From positions 1,550,001-1,614,000 of the forward strand of contig OY969786.1 in the NCBI GenBank assembly GCA_963703075.1: 64,000 nt of DNA, in the 5' to 3' direction. The stretch's first letter is position 1. The number at the start of each line of letters is the position of its first letter. The notes under the pieces are model-generated. The model worked only from the letters and a program-made list of their open reading frames with translations, did no database searches and was not told the origin of the DNA. Position numbers and translations under genes: made by a program. Shown here piece after piece: positions 1 through 8,936 of the stretch. The stretch comes from Korobacter sp963703075. GTDB lineage: Bacteria > Acidobacteriota > Terriglobia > Terriglobales > Acidobacteriaceae.

Positions 1-49
1 CGCGGTGTCCCAGCAACAAGGGGCCCGGGCTTTCGGCGTATTCAGCCAT
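1..49 (-). CDS. 5' end of an unidentified gene, cut by the window edge
   Basis: An ATG on the minus strand at 49 opens a frame reading MAEYAESPGPLLLGHR and running off the left edge. It begins 6 nt downstream of the stop of the upstream small gene, so the two may be co-transcribed. The string PLLLGHR resembles the start of glycerophosphodiester phosphodiesterases, but sixteen residues are too few to name it. There is no convincing ribosome binding site. Confidence 0.4.
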   Translation of the reverse strand, partial: MAEYAESPGPLLLGHR

Positions 50-55
50 AGAAAA

Positions 56-364
56 TTAATCGAGGTCGAAATCGCGTAGCGGTTTGCCGGTGTCCGGCGT
101 TTCTTTCGCTTTCTTGAGTGCTTCCTGAAACTTCTTATCGAGCAGGCTCGACGAATTCTTCTGCGCCTCAACCGACTGCTGGAAGATCGATTCCTTGCGG
201 CTATCGTGTTCCTTCATCGCCTTCGCGGCTTCGCTCAGGTCCGCAAAGGTCTTCGGGATCGCCTTGGGCGTATGCGCGATGACCGCCCTGGTTTCCGGGT
301 CGACCTTCAGCATCGCCCCACAGCATGGGCAGGTGGTCTCAAAGATGTCGGAGTGCTTTGGCAT
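56..364 (-). CDS. Small hypothetical protein with an N-terminal CPCC motif
   Basis: This 102-residue protein has a single CPCCG knuckle at about residues 12-16. A charged, helix-prone region rich in Lys, Glu and Gln follows, probably coiled coil. It has no signal peptide or membrane segment, so it is probably cytoplasmic. The Cys motif could be half of a zinc site completed by dimerisation or a thiol pair, but no second CxxC is present. It lies 175 nt downstream of bshC on the same strand and 6 nt before the next start. I do not recognise the family and assign no function. Confidence 0.6.
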   Translation of the reverse strand: MPKHSDIFETTCPCCGAMLKVDPETRAVIAHTPKAIPKTFADLSEAAKAMKEHDSRKESIFQQSVEAQKNSSSLLDKKFQEALKKAKETPDTGKPLRDFDLD

Positions 365-451
365 GAAGGGAATTTTACCCCAGGCGCGTCATTCTAGGCA
401 TAGAACCGCGCCAAGTCCAGCAACCGCGAACAGGAACCAGGTGCTCCGGGT

Positions 452-484
452 GCCCCATCCTGAGCAAAGCGAAGGGTGGGGATG
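452..484. repeat. REP-like imperfect palindrome in the spacer between bshC and the small gene
   Basis: The arms GCCCCATCC and GGGTGGGGA are nearly complementary and enclose a spacer rich in AGC/AAG. The element sits in the only non-coding spacer here (365-539), downstream of bshC. It looks like the short intergenic palindromes scattered in many bacterial genomes. No second full copy was seen in this window, so the repeat status is inferred. It could equally act as a weak terminator for bshC. Confidence 0.3.
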
Positions 485-539
485 TTCAGCTGTCGTCGTT
501 CTAGGTTTGAAGCCACAGCAACTCTGCGTTCACAGAAGC

Positions 540-2132
540 TTACAAACGGATCAGCCGGTGCTCTGGACAAGTGCCCGCCTCATCCACCAAGGTTTCGATC
601 AACTCAATCCCATACTTCGCAATGAAGTAAACCGCGCCCACGGTACGTTCCTGCAGCGCTTTTTCCGGATAGAGGGCGTCAATGATCTGGTTGGCGTGCT
701 GCGATAGAAGATGCGTCCGGCGCAGTGCCGCCCGGGCCGCCCGCCGGTGCAGCCGGCCCACCTGGTAGCGCATTTTCGAGGTCGAGCGCTGCCCTGCTTC
801 CACGAGCGTCGGGTCCAGTCTCTCCAGCGCTTCCTGGACTTCCGCCATGGTGTGCGTCACAACCGCCAGGGCGGTGCGGAATTGCTCATCCAACTCCGGT
901 GGAAGAGTCTTTTGGGCCAGCTTCTCGGCCAGCATGTTGGCGCCATGATAAATGTCCTCGAACTGCAAGTCGTAGCGCCGCATCAGCTTTTCGATCTTCG
1001 GTTCCAGCAACGTCGCGCTGAAGCGCGGAAGGATGGGTGTAACCCGGCCCAGCAGCCGCTGGTAAACCACCGAGCCTTGCGCGAAATACGCAACCTCGGC
1101 CGGTCCCCCGATATACGCAAGCGTTGGCAGCAGCGTGTCCTGCATCACCGGACGCAGCAGCACGTTCGCGTTGAACTTTTCCGGCTCGCTCTCGATGCGT
1201 GCCAGCAGCTCGTCCTGGGTCAGCTTCTCTTTGCCAATGCTGAAATGATCGTTCTGCCGCTGGACCGCCACCCGCGCGCCATCCTGGATGGCAAACAACA
1301 GCACACTGCTGACCTTCACCTGTTCGTGATAGCCGGCATGTTCCAGCGCCTTGCCGCGCTCCTGCAACGTCTTTGCGATCTCGGCGGAATCCACCACCGC
1401 TTTTTGGAACAGCGGCGTCACCAGCTTGTGCAACTCCGTATCCGCCGGGTCGAGCAACACCAGGCCGTGCGCTGCGAACAGCCGCGCAAACAGCTTGCCG
1501 AACGACGAGGCAAGGGTCTCACCCTCGCGATAACACTCTTTCAGAATGTCGGTGACGGCGGTATCGCCCAGCAGCTCTGCTGCCTCCCTGACCACCTGCT
1601 CGATCTGTGAAGTGAAGCGCAGGTCTGACATCGGTGCGCCTGTTATCCCCGCCACGTCGACCGTCAATCGTTGCAGGCTGAAATCGGGTTTCGGCAGGAA
1701 GACGTGGTCGACCTCGGCCAAGTCGTGATCTTCCGATGCCATCCAGAACACCGGGATGGTGTCGGTTCCCTGCTCCGTCAGATCGCGCGCCACCCGCACC
1801 GCATGGGCTGCTTTGAGAATTGCGAGCAGCGGTCCGCCAAACAAACCAACCTGCTGCCCGGAGACTACCGCGAACGCGCCGCGTCGCAACCGTTCGATAT
1901 TCGCCAGTGCAGATTCCCCAGCCCCAAATGCGCGGTTCTGCCGTTCCAGGATTGACGCAACGCTCTTTCGCATCGCGGGCGGGTACACGATGGACGACTG
2001 GAAACGGGTCAGATTTTGATTGAACTCAAAAGATGGGTAGAAAGGACGGAGTTCGGGAGAATGCCCAAGGTAGTCCGTGAACAGCCGCGAGGTGTGCGGA
2101 ACTCCCTTTAGAGGTATACAGTCGGAATCCAA
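540..2132 (-). CDS. bshC: Putative cysteine ligase BshC, last step of bacillithiol synthesis
   Basis: BshC adds cysteine to glucosaminyl-malate to give bacillithiol, a low-molecular-weight thiol. Diagnostic features are the N-terminal CIPLKGVPHTSRLFTDYL block, VVSGQQVGLFGGPL at about residues 90-103, WMASEDHDLAEV, and YIGGPAEVAYFAQ in the second half. At about 530 residues the length is normal for the family. I place the start at a TTG at 2132, because GGGGAG lies 8 nt upstream and the protein then begins MDSDCIPLKG, as family members do. A longer frame to 2213 exists but its extra residues are not family-like. bshA and bshB are not in the window. Confidence 0.9.
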   Translation of the reverse strand: MDSDCIPLKGVPHTSRLFTDYLGHSPELRPFYPSFEFNQNLTRFQSSIVYPPAMRKSVASILERQNRAFGAGESALANIERLRRGAFAVVSGQQVGLFGGPLLAILKAAHAVRVARDLTEQGTDTIPVFWMASEDHDLAEVDHVFLPKPDFSLQRLTVDVAGITGAPMSDLRFTSQIEQVVREAAELLGDTAVTDILKECYREGETLASSFGKLFARLFAAHGLVLLDPADTELHKLVTPLFQKAVVDSAEIAKTLQERGKALEHAGYHEQVKVSSVLLFAIQDGARVAVQRQNDHFSIGKEKLTQDELLARIESEPEKFNANVLLRPVMQDTLLPTLAYIGGPAEVAYFAQGSVVYQRLLGRVTPILPRFSATLLEPKIEKLMRRYDLQFEDIYHGANMLAEKLAQKTLPPELDEQFRTALAVVTHTMAEVQEALERLDPTLVEAGQRSTSKMRYQVGRLHRRAARAALRRTHLLSQHANQIIDALYPEKALQERTVGAVYFIAKYGIELIETLVDEAGTCPEHRLIRL

Positions 2133-2487
2133 ATCGAGTTCTCCCCGAATTTCACTGCAAAAGTCCGCCCTGCCCGGCAGAACTTGGATGTGCGTCGTGC
2201 TTCCCGGTCGCAAAACTTACACAGTCCCACTCTGGGCCGCACGCTTGATTTTCAGTCTACATCCCCGGCGCGAAATAGAATGTCGAGCTCGCAATTGCCA
2301 GGGGAGCTCTCTTCGTGCCAAAAACGGCTTCAGCATCTCCGGCGAGTTGCGCGTCCCCCCCGGCAACTTTAAGGTCGTCAAACTGATCGTTTTCGACGAT
2401 TCAACGGCAAAATGGGCAGCCAGTCTAAGCCCGTCAATGCCAGGTATCCAGCCGGAATCCGGCAGCCCGGCCTGCGCATCTAATTCA
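2133..2487. other. Non-coding spacer between bshC and the tmRNA promoter
   Basis: About 350 bases separate two divergent units. Open frames on both strands cover it, but their translations look random and lack ribosome binding sites. It must hold the bshC promoter. I see no repeat, tRNA or riboswitch-like structure in it. Confidence 0.4.
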
Positions 2488-2515
2488 TTGACCAAACTTC
2501 TGGCAGTGCTATGCT
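2488..2515 (+). promoter_or_regulatory. Sigma-70-type promoter of the tmRNA gene
   Basis: TTGACC at 2488-2493 and TATGCT at 2510-2515 are separated by 16 bp, close to the housekeeping consensus. Transcription would start near 2522, about 40 nt before the mature tmRNA 5' end, which leaves a leader for RNase P to remove. Confidence 0.65.
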
Positions 2516-2531
2516 GGGAGCAGTTCTTTGA

Positions 2532-2551
2532 CAACCGCAGTCATGCGGTTG
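2532..2551 (+). other. Perfect 8-bp hairpin in the tmRNA precursor leader
   Basis: CAACCGCA (2532-2539) and TGCGGTTG (2544-2551) form a perfect stem with loop GTCA. It lies between the promoter and the mature tmRNA 5' end at 2564. It may guide or protect the precursor during 5' processing; that role is inferred. Confidence 0.4.
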
Positions 2552-2563
2552 CAACACCAAGTT

Positions 2564-2932
2564 GGGGGCGTCACGGCTTCGACGGAAGTGTTTGCGGCCA
2601 AGAGGCATGTCGGGGTGCATGCACCCGTAATCGTGTGCAAAACAATATCTGCCAACACGCAGATGGCTTACGCAGCTTAATTAATTAAGTTGCCGTCCTC
2701 TCCAGCTTCGCCTACGGGCCGGAGTCAGGGCGTCGCACAGTAGGCTGGTTTGGGACGCTACGTCTGGGCGATCCGAACGAGACTTTCAGGCTAGTCGATT
2801 GGGTTTCTTGTCCGTTCTAAGCCCGAAAGATGAAGGTGCCGGTTTATCCCGGCGCATTGAACCGGAATACACATGTAGTCTCTTGACTGACTTCGCTTGC
2901 GGACGCGGGTTCAACTCCCGCCGCCTCCACCA
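2564..2932 (+). ncRNA. ssrA: tmRNA (trans-translation rescue RNA)
   Basis: The 5' end GGGGGCGTCACGGCTTCGAC and the 3' end carrying GGGTTCAACTCCCGCC and a genomically encoded CCACCA are hallmarks of one-piece tmRNA. GGGGGCG at 2564-2570 pairs with CGCCTCC just before the terminal ACCA to give a 7-bp acceptor stem with one G-U pair. The tag frame at 2651-2680 encodes ANTQMAYAA and ends in TAA; the Ala-Ala end is the degron recognised by ClpXP-type proteases. The length, 369 nt, is typical. With SmpB it rescues ribosomes stalled on broken mRNAs. The GGACGCGGG strand of the T arm lies at about 2901-2909. A weak CGGG/CCCG hairpin near 2957-2970 may be the terminator. Confidence 0.95.
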
Positions 2933-3064
2933 ATTCCTTTCTACTTCTGCTTCCAGCGGGCAAAAACCCGTCCTTAACAAAGAATAATTAAGAAGGTCGC
3001 GGGACTTCCTTCCCTTCCTGCTAGCCCCCTCAAACCCCAGGAACCGGATGCTAGACTTCCCACT

Positions 3065-3871
3065 ATGCGTAACGATTCCGTGACCCGGCGAGCCGTACGT
3101 TTCGCCCGCTCCGCTGTCGGACAGAAGCGCTTTTATCGCGCCGTGCGCCTGCTTATGTACGAGGCTCGCTTCGATGTCTTGAACGATCCCCGCTTCAACG
3201 GAGAGCGCGACCTGCAGAGAGTTGCTTTGCAATTCGCGCAGCGGCCTGCCGTCGTCTTCGACATCGGCGCAAATGTCGGCGATTGGACTGCGATGCTGCT
3301 GGAGGGCGGCGAGGCTGCAGTGGTTCACGCTTTTGAACCCTGCCCCGGAACCTTTGAGCAGCTGACGCGAAATCTCAGTAATCATCCCTCCGTCACCCGG
3401 GTGCCTGCTGCTGTTTCCGATGCGGAAGGTGTGTCGCGCATGAGCGTGACCGCCGATGGCGCTGGGACCAATGCCTTATCCGCTGATGGCGACATTGAAG
3501 TGCGAACCACCACTGTCGATGCGTACTGTGCGCGCAACGGCATCCCCCACATCGATCTATTGAAGATCGACGCCGAGGGCTATGACTTCAATGTTCTATC
3601 GGGCGCGAAATCGATGCTCTCATCCCACGCCGTGGAGCTCGTCCAGTTCGAATACAACCACCGATGGATCGAAAACCGTAAACTGCTGAAGGACGCTTTC
3701 GGGCTCCTCCTTGCCCTGGGCTATTGCATGGGGAAACTCACCGGAGGAGAGTCAATTCAATCCTATGCTGCCTGGGATTGGGAGCTCGAAACCTATCGCG
3801 AGGCGAACTATGTCGCCTACCTCCCCGCATGGCAATCCCGACTTCATCTCCACCAAGCCGAGTGGCTGTGA
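3065..3871 (+). CDS. FkbM-family SAM-dependent methyltransferase
   Basis: The 268-residue protein has a class I methyltransferase motif I, FDIGANVGDW, at about residues 65-74. The acidic FEP motif follows at about 97-99, and the FkbM-type LLKIDAEGYDFNVL block is in the second half. FkbM members O-methylate sugars, polyketides or other hydroxylated molecules; the substrate cannot be read from sequence. It has no signal peptide, so it should be cytoplasmic. It stands alone on the plus strand between the tmRNA and a convergent glycosidase gene 21 nt away. A role in modifying surface glycans is possible but unproven. Confidence 0.85.
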   Translation: MRNDSVTRRAVRFARSAVGQKRFYRAVRLLMYEARFDVLNDPRFNGERDLQRVALQFAQRPAVVFDIGANVGDWTAMLLEGGEAAVVHAFEPCPGTFEQLTRNLSNHPSVTRVPAAVSDAEGVSRMSVTADGAGTNALSADGDIEVRTTTVDAYCARNGIPHIDLLKIDAEGYDFNVLSGAKSMLSSHAVELVQFEYNHRWIENRKLLKDAFGLLLALGYCMGKLTGGESIQSYAAWDWELETYREANYVAYLPAWQSRLHLHQAEWL

Positions 3872-3892
3872 CTTTGACGCACCCTGGCCCCC

Positions 3893-6004
3893 TCATCGCG
3901 CCTGCAATACCTCCACTCCATACGCCGGAAGAACCACATCCTCCACCGTCTCGCCGGAAGCCAATGTGCGCTTCATCGGTTTCGGAAGGTGCACCGGTTT
4001 TTCCTCCCGCGTCAGGTTGATCACCACAAATACATCCTTGCCGTCGCCCGACCGCTCGGAGACTTCGACGCCCTCCGGCACCGCCCCAAACGCAGCCTGT
4101 ACCCCGCTGGTGTCCACGATCCACTGCGCCAGTTTCGCCAGCAGCGCCTCATCCAGCACCGCGCCCACATAGGTAATCCGTCCCTTCCCCGCTCTCCGCG
4201 TCAGGATCGCCGGCTGCCCGTCGAGCCAACCGTTGCTCTTGCCATAGCGCAGCAGCGTCTCTGTATCTGGAAGCCGCACGCTGAGCTGTTCCGCCCACAG
4301 CGACCCCTTCCCTGAACCGATCGCCCCCGCCAACGGCACATCCTCCTCCAGCGCGTAGAACTGTTCCACCCGTCCGCCCAAAACATCGACCAGCGCACCC
4401 GGCTGTCGCTCCGGCAACAAAGAGTTGTACTCATCCTTCATCCCCGCCCGCGGGCCCAGTACCAGGTGCCCACCCTGCTCCACATAGTCCCGCAAATGTT
4501 TGGCAAGTTGATCGGGAATGAGATTGAGATTCGGCGCAACGACCGCCTTGTATGTATTCAGTTCAGCCGTCGGCCGCACCACATCCATCGGCTGCGTCAG
4601 CCTGCGCAGCGCCCGGTAATAGTTCGCATCAACTTTTTCCTGGTCGTAATCGTGATTATGTTTCTGCCAGTCGATCGCCCAATGGCTCTCGTAGGAGTAC
4701 AGCATCGCAATTTCCGAGTGTGGAGAAGTTCCCGCGAGTACCGGCGACGCCTTCGCAAAATCCTCGCCAATCTGCCGCACCTCTTCGTACAACGGTACCG
4801 GCGTCCCATCGGCCCCTACCAGCGTCCCGTGATACTCCTCTTGCCCGTTCAGGGCGCTCCGCCATTGCCAGTAGCTCACCAGTTCGGAGCCGTGCGCCAC
4901 GTCCTGCCACGCCATCGCCCGCACTTCCCCTTTATTCAGCATGTTGTTCACCGGGGCCCAGTTCACCGCCCCCGGCTGGGTTTCAATCACCCAGAAATTC
5001 TTCTGCTTGAAACCACGGGTCACATCGTGGGTGAATCCAGCGGTCGCCTCGTCCAGGTGCCCTTGCCCGACGTAGTGATCCCACGCCGCAATGTCCATCG
5101 CATCCTCGATCACGTAATGATCGAAGCCGTCGAACAGCCCCACCGTGTTCGTGCAAATCGGCTGGCGCGCCGGAGCATATTGCCGGATCGCGCGATATTC
5201 ATTTTCCAGGTAGTCGCGCCAGGTGACGGAGACGAATCTCATCCAGTCGAGCATCAGTCCGGGGTTGTTTGGGCCGATCGGGATCGGTATCTGCGACCAG
5301 TCGCAATAGGTCTGGCTCCAGTACGCCGTCGTCCAGTGCTGGTTTAGGCTGTCGAGTGTCTTGTACTTCGCGCGCAGCCACTGTTGAAAAAGCGTCCGCG
5401 TGTAATCGTCATACGACGGGTTCGCGATTTCGTTGTCCAATTGCCAGCCAATCACGTTCGGTTCCTGCGCAAGATGCTGGGCCATCTCCGCCGAGATTCG
5501 CCGGCAAAACTCCCGATACCTCGGATTGGTGAGAGAGAAATGCTGGCGGTTCCCATGCACCGCGCGCTTGCCCTTCTCATCCACCAGCAGCGTCTCGGGA
5601 TACTTTTGCGTCAGCCAGGCCGGAGGCGCCGCCGTCGGCGTGCCCAGCACGACGAAGATGTGATGCCGGGCCGCCAGTCGAATCGCGCGCTGCAGCCAAC
5701 CGAAGTCAAACTTCCCTTCCGCCGGCTCCATCGTGCTCCAGGCAAACTCACCCACCCGCACCATGTGAATGCCCGCGGCTTCCATCTGCGCGAGATCTTT
5801 TTCCCAAGCTTCTTCCGGCCACTGCTCGGGATACCACGCAGTCCCGAGCAACAGTCCCGGAGCGGACGGCACGATGCTCGGGCTTTGCTGTGCGAGCGCA
5901 CCCGCACCGAGTGGAATCGATAAGAAGACGAGCAGAAGAATGGCGAGGCGGCGGAGGTTAGTCGTAGGCACGGCTCTAGAGTTTATGGGAAACCCCAATC
6001 CCAA
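3893..6004 (-). CDS. Secreted GH42 beta-galactosidase
   Basis: Glycoside hydrolase family 42 enzymes hydrolyse terminal beta-D-galactosides. After an N-terminal signal peptide ending near GAGALAQ, the mature part starts with LLGTAWYPEQWPEEAW, as GH42 proteins do. The putative acid/base Glu is in WQLDNEIANP (about residue 200) and the nucleophile in FWVIETQPG (about residue 355). A trimerisation-like domain and a small beta domain follow. The start is uncertain: TTG at 6004 has AAGGGAG close upstream, while GTG at 5971 gives a neater signal peptide. Export suggests use of external galactans or oligosaccharides. It is downstream of the ADOP permease on the same strand with a 30-nt gap. Confidence 0.9.
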   Translation of the reverse strand: MGLGFPINSRAVPTTNLRRLAILLLVFLSIPLGAGALAQQSPSIVPSAPGLLLGTAWYPEQWPEEAWEKDLAQMEAAGIHMVRVGEFAWSTMEPAEGKFDFGWLQRAIRLAARHHIFVVLGTPTAAPPAWLTQKYPETLLVDEKGKRAVHGNRQHFSLTNPRYREFCRRISAEMAQHLAQEPNVIGWQLDNEIANPSYDDYTRTLFQQWLRAKYKTLDSLNQHWTTAYWSQTYCDWSQIPIPIGPNNPGLMLDWMRFVSVTWRDYLENEYRAIRQYAPARQPICTNTVGLFDGFDHYVIEDAMDIAAWDHYVGQGHLDEATAGFTHDVTRGFKQKNFWVIETQPGAVNWAPVNNMLNKGEVRAMAWQDVAHGSELVSYWQWRSALNGQEEYHGTLVGADGTPVPLYEEVRQIGEDFAKASPVLAGTSPHSEIAMLYSYESHWAIDWQKHNHDYDQEKVDANYYRALRRLTQPMDVVRPTAELNTYKAVVAPNLNLIPDQLAKHLRDYVEQGGHLVLGPRAGMKDEYNSLLPERQPGALVDVLGGRVEQFYALEEDVPLAGAIGSGKGSLWAEQLSVRLPDTETLLRYGKSNGWLDGQPAILTRRAGKGRITYVGAVLDEALLAKLAQWIVDTSGVQAAFGAVPEGVEVSERSGDGKDVFVVINLTREEKPVHLPKPMKRTLASGETVEDVVLPAYGVEVLQAR

Positions 6005-6034
6005 GTCTCCCTTGAAACCTTCTTTGTTCTCCCC

Positions 6035-8479
6035 CTACTCGTCGCGCAGCGTTCTCATCGGGTCCACCCGCATGGCGCGGTATCCTGGCAGAAGACTCGC
6101 GAGCACGCTCACCATGACCAGGACCCCCGAAACAATGCCGAACGTCAATACGTCGGTTGACTTGACGCCAAAGATCACCGAGGTCAGGAGCCGCCCCACT
6201 CCCAGGGCCGACACGATTCCCACCACCACCCCGAGAAGCGTTGGCCGTAAACCTTCCAGCAGAATCATGCGCAGCAGATGCCCCGGCAGTGCGCCCAGGG
6301 CTACCCGGATCCCGATCTCGCGCATCCGCCGTCGCACTGAGTACGCCAGCACACTGTAGATCCCCACCGCCGCAAGCACCAGCGCCAGACCGGAGAACGC
6401 TTCCAGCAGAATCATGGTGAAGCGCTGCTGCGCCACCGCATCGCCCAGCAGTTGATTCATGGTCATAACGTCCGCCACCGGAAGTTCCGGATCGATCTCG
6501 TGGATCGCGCGCACAATGGCCGGAGCGAGCGCCTCCGGATTCGAGGCCGAGCGCGCCACAATTGCCATGCCGAAAGAGTGCCACAGCGCACCCGCCGGGG
6601 ACGAGAGTTGTGCCATGGGAAAGTACAACGTTGAATCATATTCAGCTGAATCCAACCCATTTTGCTTCACGTCTCCCACTACGCCGACGATCTCACGGGG
6701 CGTGTCGCCAAGGAAAGTCAGGCTCACGTGCTTGCCGAGTGCCTCCTGGTTCGGCCAAAAGCGTTTGGCCATCGCCGCGCTGACCATCACCACGGCATGC
6801 GAATTCGCGTTGTCGGAGGGCAGAAAATCGCGCCCCCGCAGCAGCTGTATCCGCAGCGTATCGCGGTAGCCCGGCGTGATCGTACGTACCTCGACCTCCG
6901 GCTGGTCTGCCATCGCCAGCACCGGTCGTCCCTCAATCCCCACCGGTTGCATCGAGCCGCCCTGGGTGGGAAGACCGTCGATGGCTCCCGCATTCCGTAC
7001 CTCCGGCAGCTGTCGGATCCTCTCCAGCACGCGATCGAAGAACTCGACCTGCTGCTGCGTAGTGGAAAACTTCGTGGAGGGCACCCTGAGTTCCATCGCG
7101 ATGCTTTGGTAGGGATCAAATCCCGGATTCACCGCATGCAGCGCCCACAAGGTGCGAATCATCAGGCCGGCGCCGAAGAGCAGTACCAGGGAGAGCGCCA
7201 CTTCGACTACCACCAGCAGGTTGCGTGCTTTCTCCGGAGAACCGTCGCCGTCGGTTCGGCCCAGCCCTTGCTTGAGCGCGTCGTTGGGATTCGCTTTGGT
7301 GGCACGCCACGCGGGCAGAAATCCCGCCGCGAACCCGGTCGCCACCGCGACCACGAGGGTGAATTCCAGGACGGCCAGATTCAGGTGGATCTCGTGGAAC
7401 CGTGGAAGCTTGTCGGACAGCACATGCACAATGAGCTCGGTCCCGAAATGCGAGAGCGCGACCCCGATGGCTCCCCCCGCCAATGCCAGCAACATCGATT
7501 CCGCCATTACCTGCTGGATCACCCGTCGCCGTCCTGCGCCCAGCGCCGTGCGAATGGCAACCTCCTTACTGCGCGCCAGGGTTCGCCCCAGGGTGAGATT
7601 TGCCACGTTGGCGCAGGCGATCAACAGCACGAAGCTCACCGCTCCCATTAAAACCATCAGCATCGGGCGCACATCTCCCACGATCGCCTCTCGCAGCGGG
7701 ATGATCACCGCGCCCCAGCCCTTATCGTCCGCTGGATATTGTTGCGCCAGTTGCTGGGATATCGTGTCCATCGCCGCCTGCGCCTGCTTGGCATCGATGC
7801 TTGTCTTCAGTCGCGCAATCACGCCGTAATGGTGCTCACCGCGTACGGCTGCTTCCTTGGGCGTCATGCCAAGCGGCGTCCACAACTTTGCCCAGTCGGG
7901 AAACCGAAACTCCGGCCCCATCACCCCGACCACGTCATAGCTCTCGCTGTTCAGCGTGATCTGCTGCCCGACAATGTCCTTGTTTTCTGCAAACTGATTT
8001 TTCCAGACCGCGTAACTCAAGATCACGGAGTGGTTCTTCCCCGGTGCATCTTCTTCCCGAAGGAAGGTGCGCCCAAGAAACGGCTTCGCTTCCAGTACGG
8101 AAAAGTAGTCGCGCGAAACTGCCGAGGTCGGCAGCGATTGCGGTTCGCCCCGTCCGGTCAGGGTCAACGCCTGCGACGAGAAGACCGCCATCCCTCCGAA
8201 CACCTGGTTTTGCTTTTCCCAGTCCAGGTAGTTCGCCGCCGATACCGGGAAGACCTTGACGCCAGGAAAGCTGCTCTGCGGAGGCGTGTGCCAAATGCGC
8301 ACCAGGCGCTCGGGATGTCCGAACGGCAGCGGTTGCAGGAGGACCGCATCCACCACCGTGAAAAGCGAGGTGTTCGCCCCGATGCCAAGCGCCATCACGA
8401 TCAAGGCGGCGATGACATAACCGGGAGACCTGCGCAACGTACGCACCGCAAACTTCAGGTCGTGCAGAAAATTTGACAT
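6035..8479 (-). CDS. ADOP-type orphan permease (MacB/FtsX family)
   Basis: This 814-residue protein has the duplicated layout of acidobacterial orphan permeases. A MacB-type periplasmic domain follows the first membrane helix (about residues 20-40). An FtsX core with several helices comes next (about 275-400), then a second periplasmic domain and a second FtsX core (about 680-810). The opening LKFAVRTLRRSPGYVIAALI is typical. GGAGGAT lies 6-7 nt before the ATG. No ATP-binding partner is adjacent, as is usual for the group, so a transport role is inferred only from fold. MacB relatives drive export of lipoproteins, peptides or drugs. Confidence 0.9.
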   Translation of the reverse strand: MSNFLHDLKFAVRTLRRSPGYVIAALIVMALGIGANTSLFTVVDAVLLQPLPFGHPERLVRIWHTPPQSSFPGVKVFPVSAANYLDWEKQNQVFGGMAVFSSQALTLTGRGEPQSLPTSAVSRDYFSVLEAKPFLGRTFLREEDAPGKNHSVILSYAVWKNQFAENKDIVGQQITLNSESYDVVGVMGPEFRFPDWAKLWTPLGMTPKEAAVRGEHHYGVIARLKTSIDAKQAQAAMDTISQQLAQQYPADDKGWGAVIIPLREAIVGDVRPMLMVLMGAVSFVLLIACANVANLTLGRTLARSKEVAIRTALGAGRRRVIQQVMAESMLLALAGGAIGVALSHFGTELIVHVLSDKLPRFHEIHLNLAVLEFTLVVAVATGFAAGFLPAWRATKANPNDALKQGLGRTDGDGSPEKARNLLVVVEVALSLVLLFGAGLMIRTLWALHAVNPGFDPYQSIAMELRVPSTKFSTTQQQVEFFDRVLERIRQLPEVRNAGAIDGLPTQGGSMQPVGIEGRPVLAMADQPEVEVRTITPGYRDTLRIQLLRGRDFLPSDNANSHAVVMVSAAMAKRFWPNQEALGKHVSLTFLGDTPREIVGVVGDVKQNGLDSAEYDSTLYFPMAQLSSPAGALWHSFGMAIVARSASNPEALAPAIVRAIHEIDPELPVADVMTMNQLLGDAVAQQRFTMILLEAFSGLALVLAAVGIYSVLAYSVRRRMREIGIRVALGALPGHLLRMILLEGLRPTLLGVVVGIVSALGVGRLLTSVIFGVKSTDVLTFGIVSGVLVMVSVLASLLPGYRAMRVDPMRTLRDE

Positions 8480-8891
8480 AGCGGATCCTCCGGCGCCATA
8501 CGTGTGGGAACTGCATCCGAAAGGCCAAGCTGGCCATTGAAAATACGTATGATTTGGAGGTTGGCGCGTCCTTTATGTTCGGGAATGTTGCGCCGTGTCC
8601 ATCATCGGACATTGGAAAGAGCAACCGGAGTTTCTGGCGGCAATGGTTGTCACCAGGCGGACGTTTACCGGTCACAGACCCTTGCCATGCTTCCCGCTAA
8701 ACTGTGCATGTGGGGCATTCCCAACGAGACAACGAATCTTTGAAATAAATCTTTAAGGGTTCACGCTAACCCTTTATTCCGCAATATTTTACCTATAACC
8801 ATCGTCGCCTCAATATTTTGCGAAGAGTGCCCCACCTAAACTGCTGAAAATGCAGGAGCGCTTGGGGGAGGGGGAGGTCGTTTGCAGACAC
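8480..8891. other. Non-coding spacer with two inverted repeats
   Basis: The spacer holds the promoter of the permease gene, reading left. AAGGGTT and AACCCTT (8755-8774) form a 7-bp hairpin with a 6-nt loop. GTGGGGCA (8710-8717) and TGCCCCAC (8828-8835) are complementary but 110 bp apart. No open frame here has a credible start and ribosome binding site. Confidence 0.4.
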
Positions 8892-8920
8892 AAAAAAGCC
8901 CTCGTCGTGACGAGGGCTTA
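8892..8920 (-). terminator. Rho-independent terminator after comA
   Basis: AGCCCTCGTC (8897-8906) and GACGAGGGCT (8909-8918) form a perfect 10-bp stem, or 11 with the adjoining A-T pair. On the minus strand it is followed by six T. It lies 17 nt beyond the stop of the ComA-like gene and marks the end of that transcription unit. Confidence 0.85.
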
Positions 8921-8936
8921 TGGACACACAATTTTG

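Noticed and set aside
195..707. Plus-strand 170-residue frame
   Set aside because: Antisense to the small CPCC protein and to the end of bshC; composition is not protein-like.
2217..2534. 105-residue minus-strand frame upstream of the tmRNA
   Set aside because: No ribosome binding site, no recognisable motif, and it runs through the tmRNA promoter.
2786..3385. 199-residue minus-strand frame containing WWRRRELNPRP
   Set aside because: This peptide is the known artefact of reading antisense through a tRNA-like 3' end; here it is antisense to the tmRNA and then to the FkbM gene.
8710..8835. GTGGGGCA/TGCCCCAC inverted repeat as a mobile-element border
   Set aside because: Only 8 bp, 110 bp apart, with no target duplication or transposase; probably chance.
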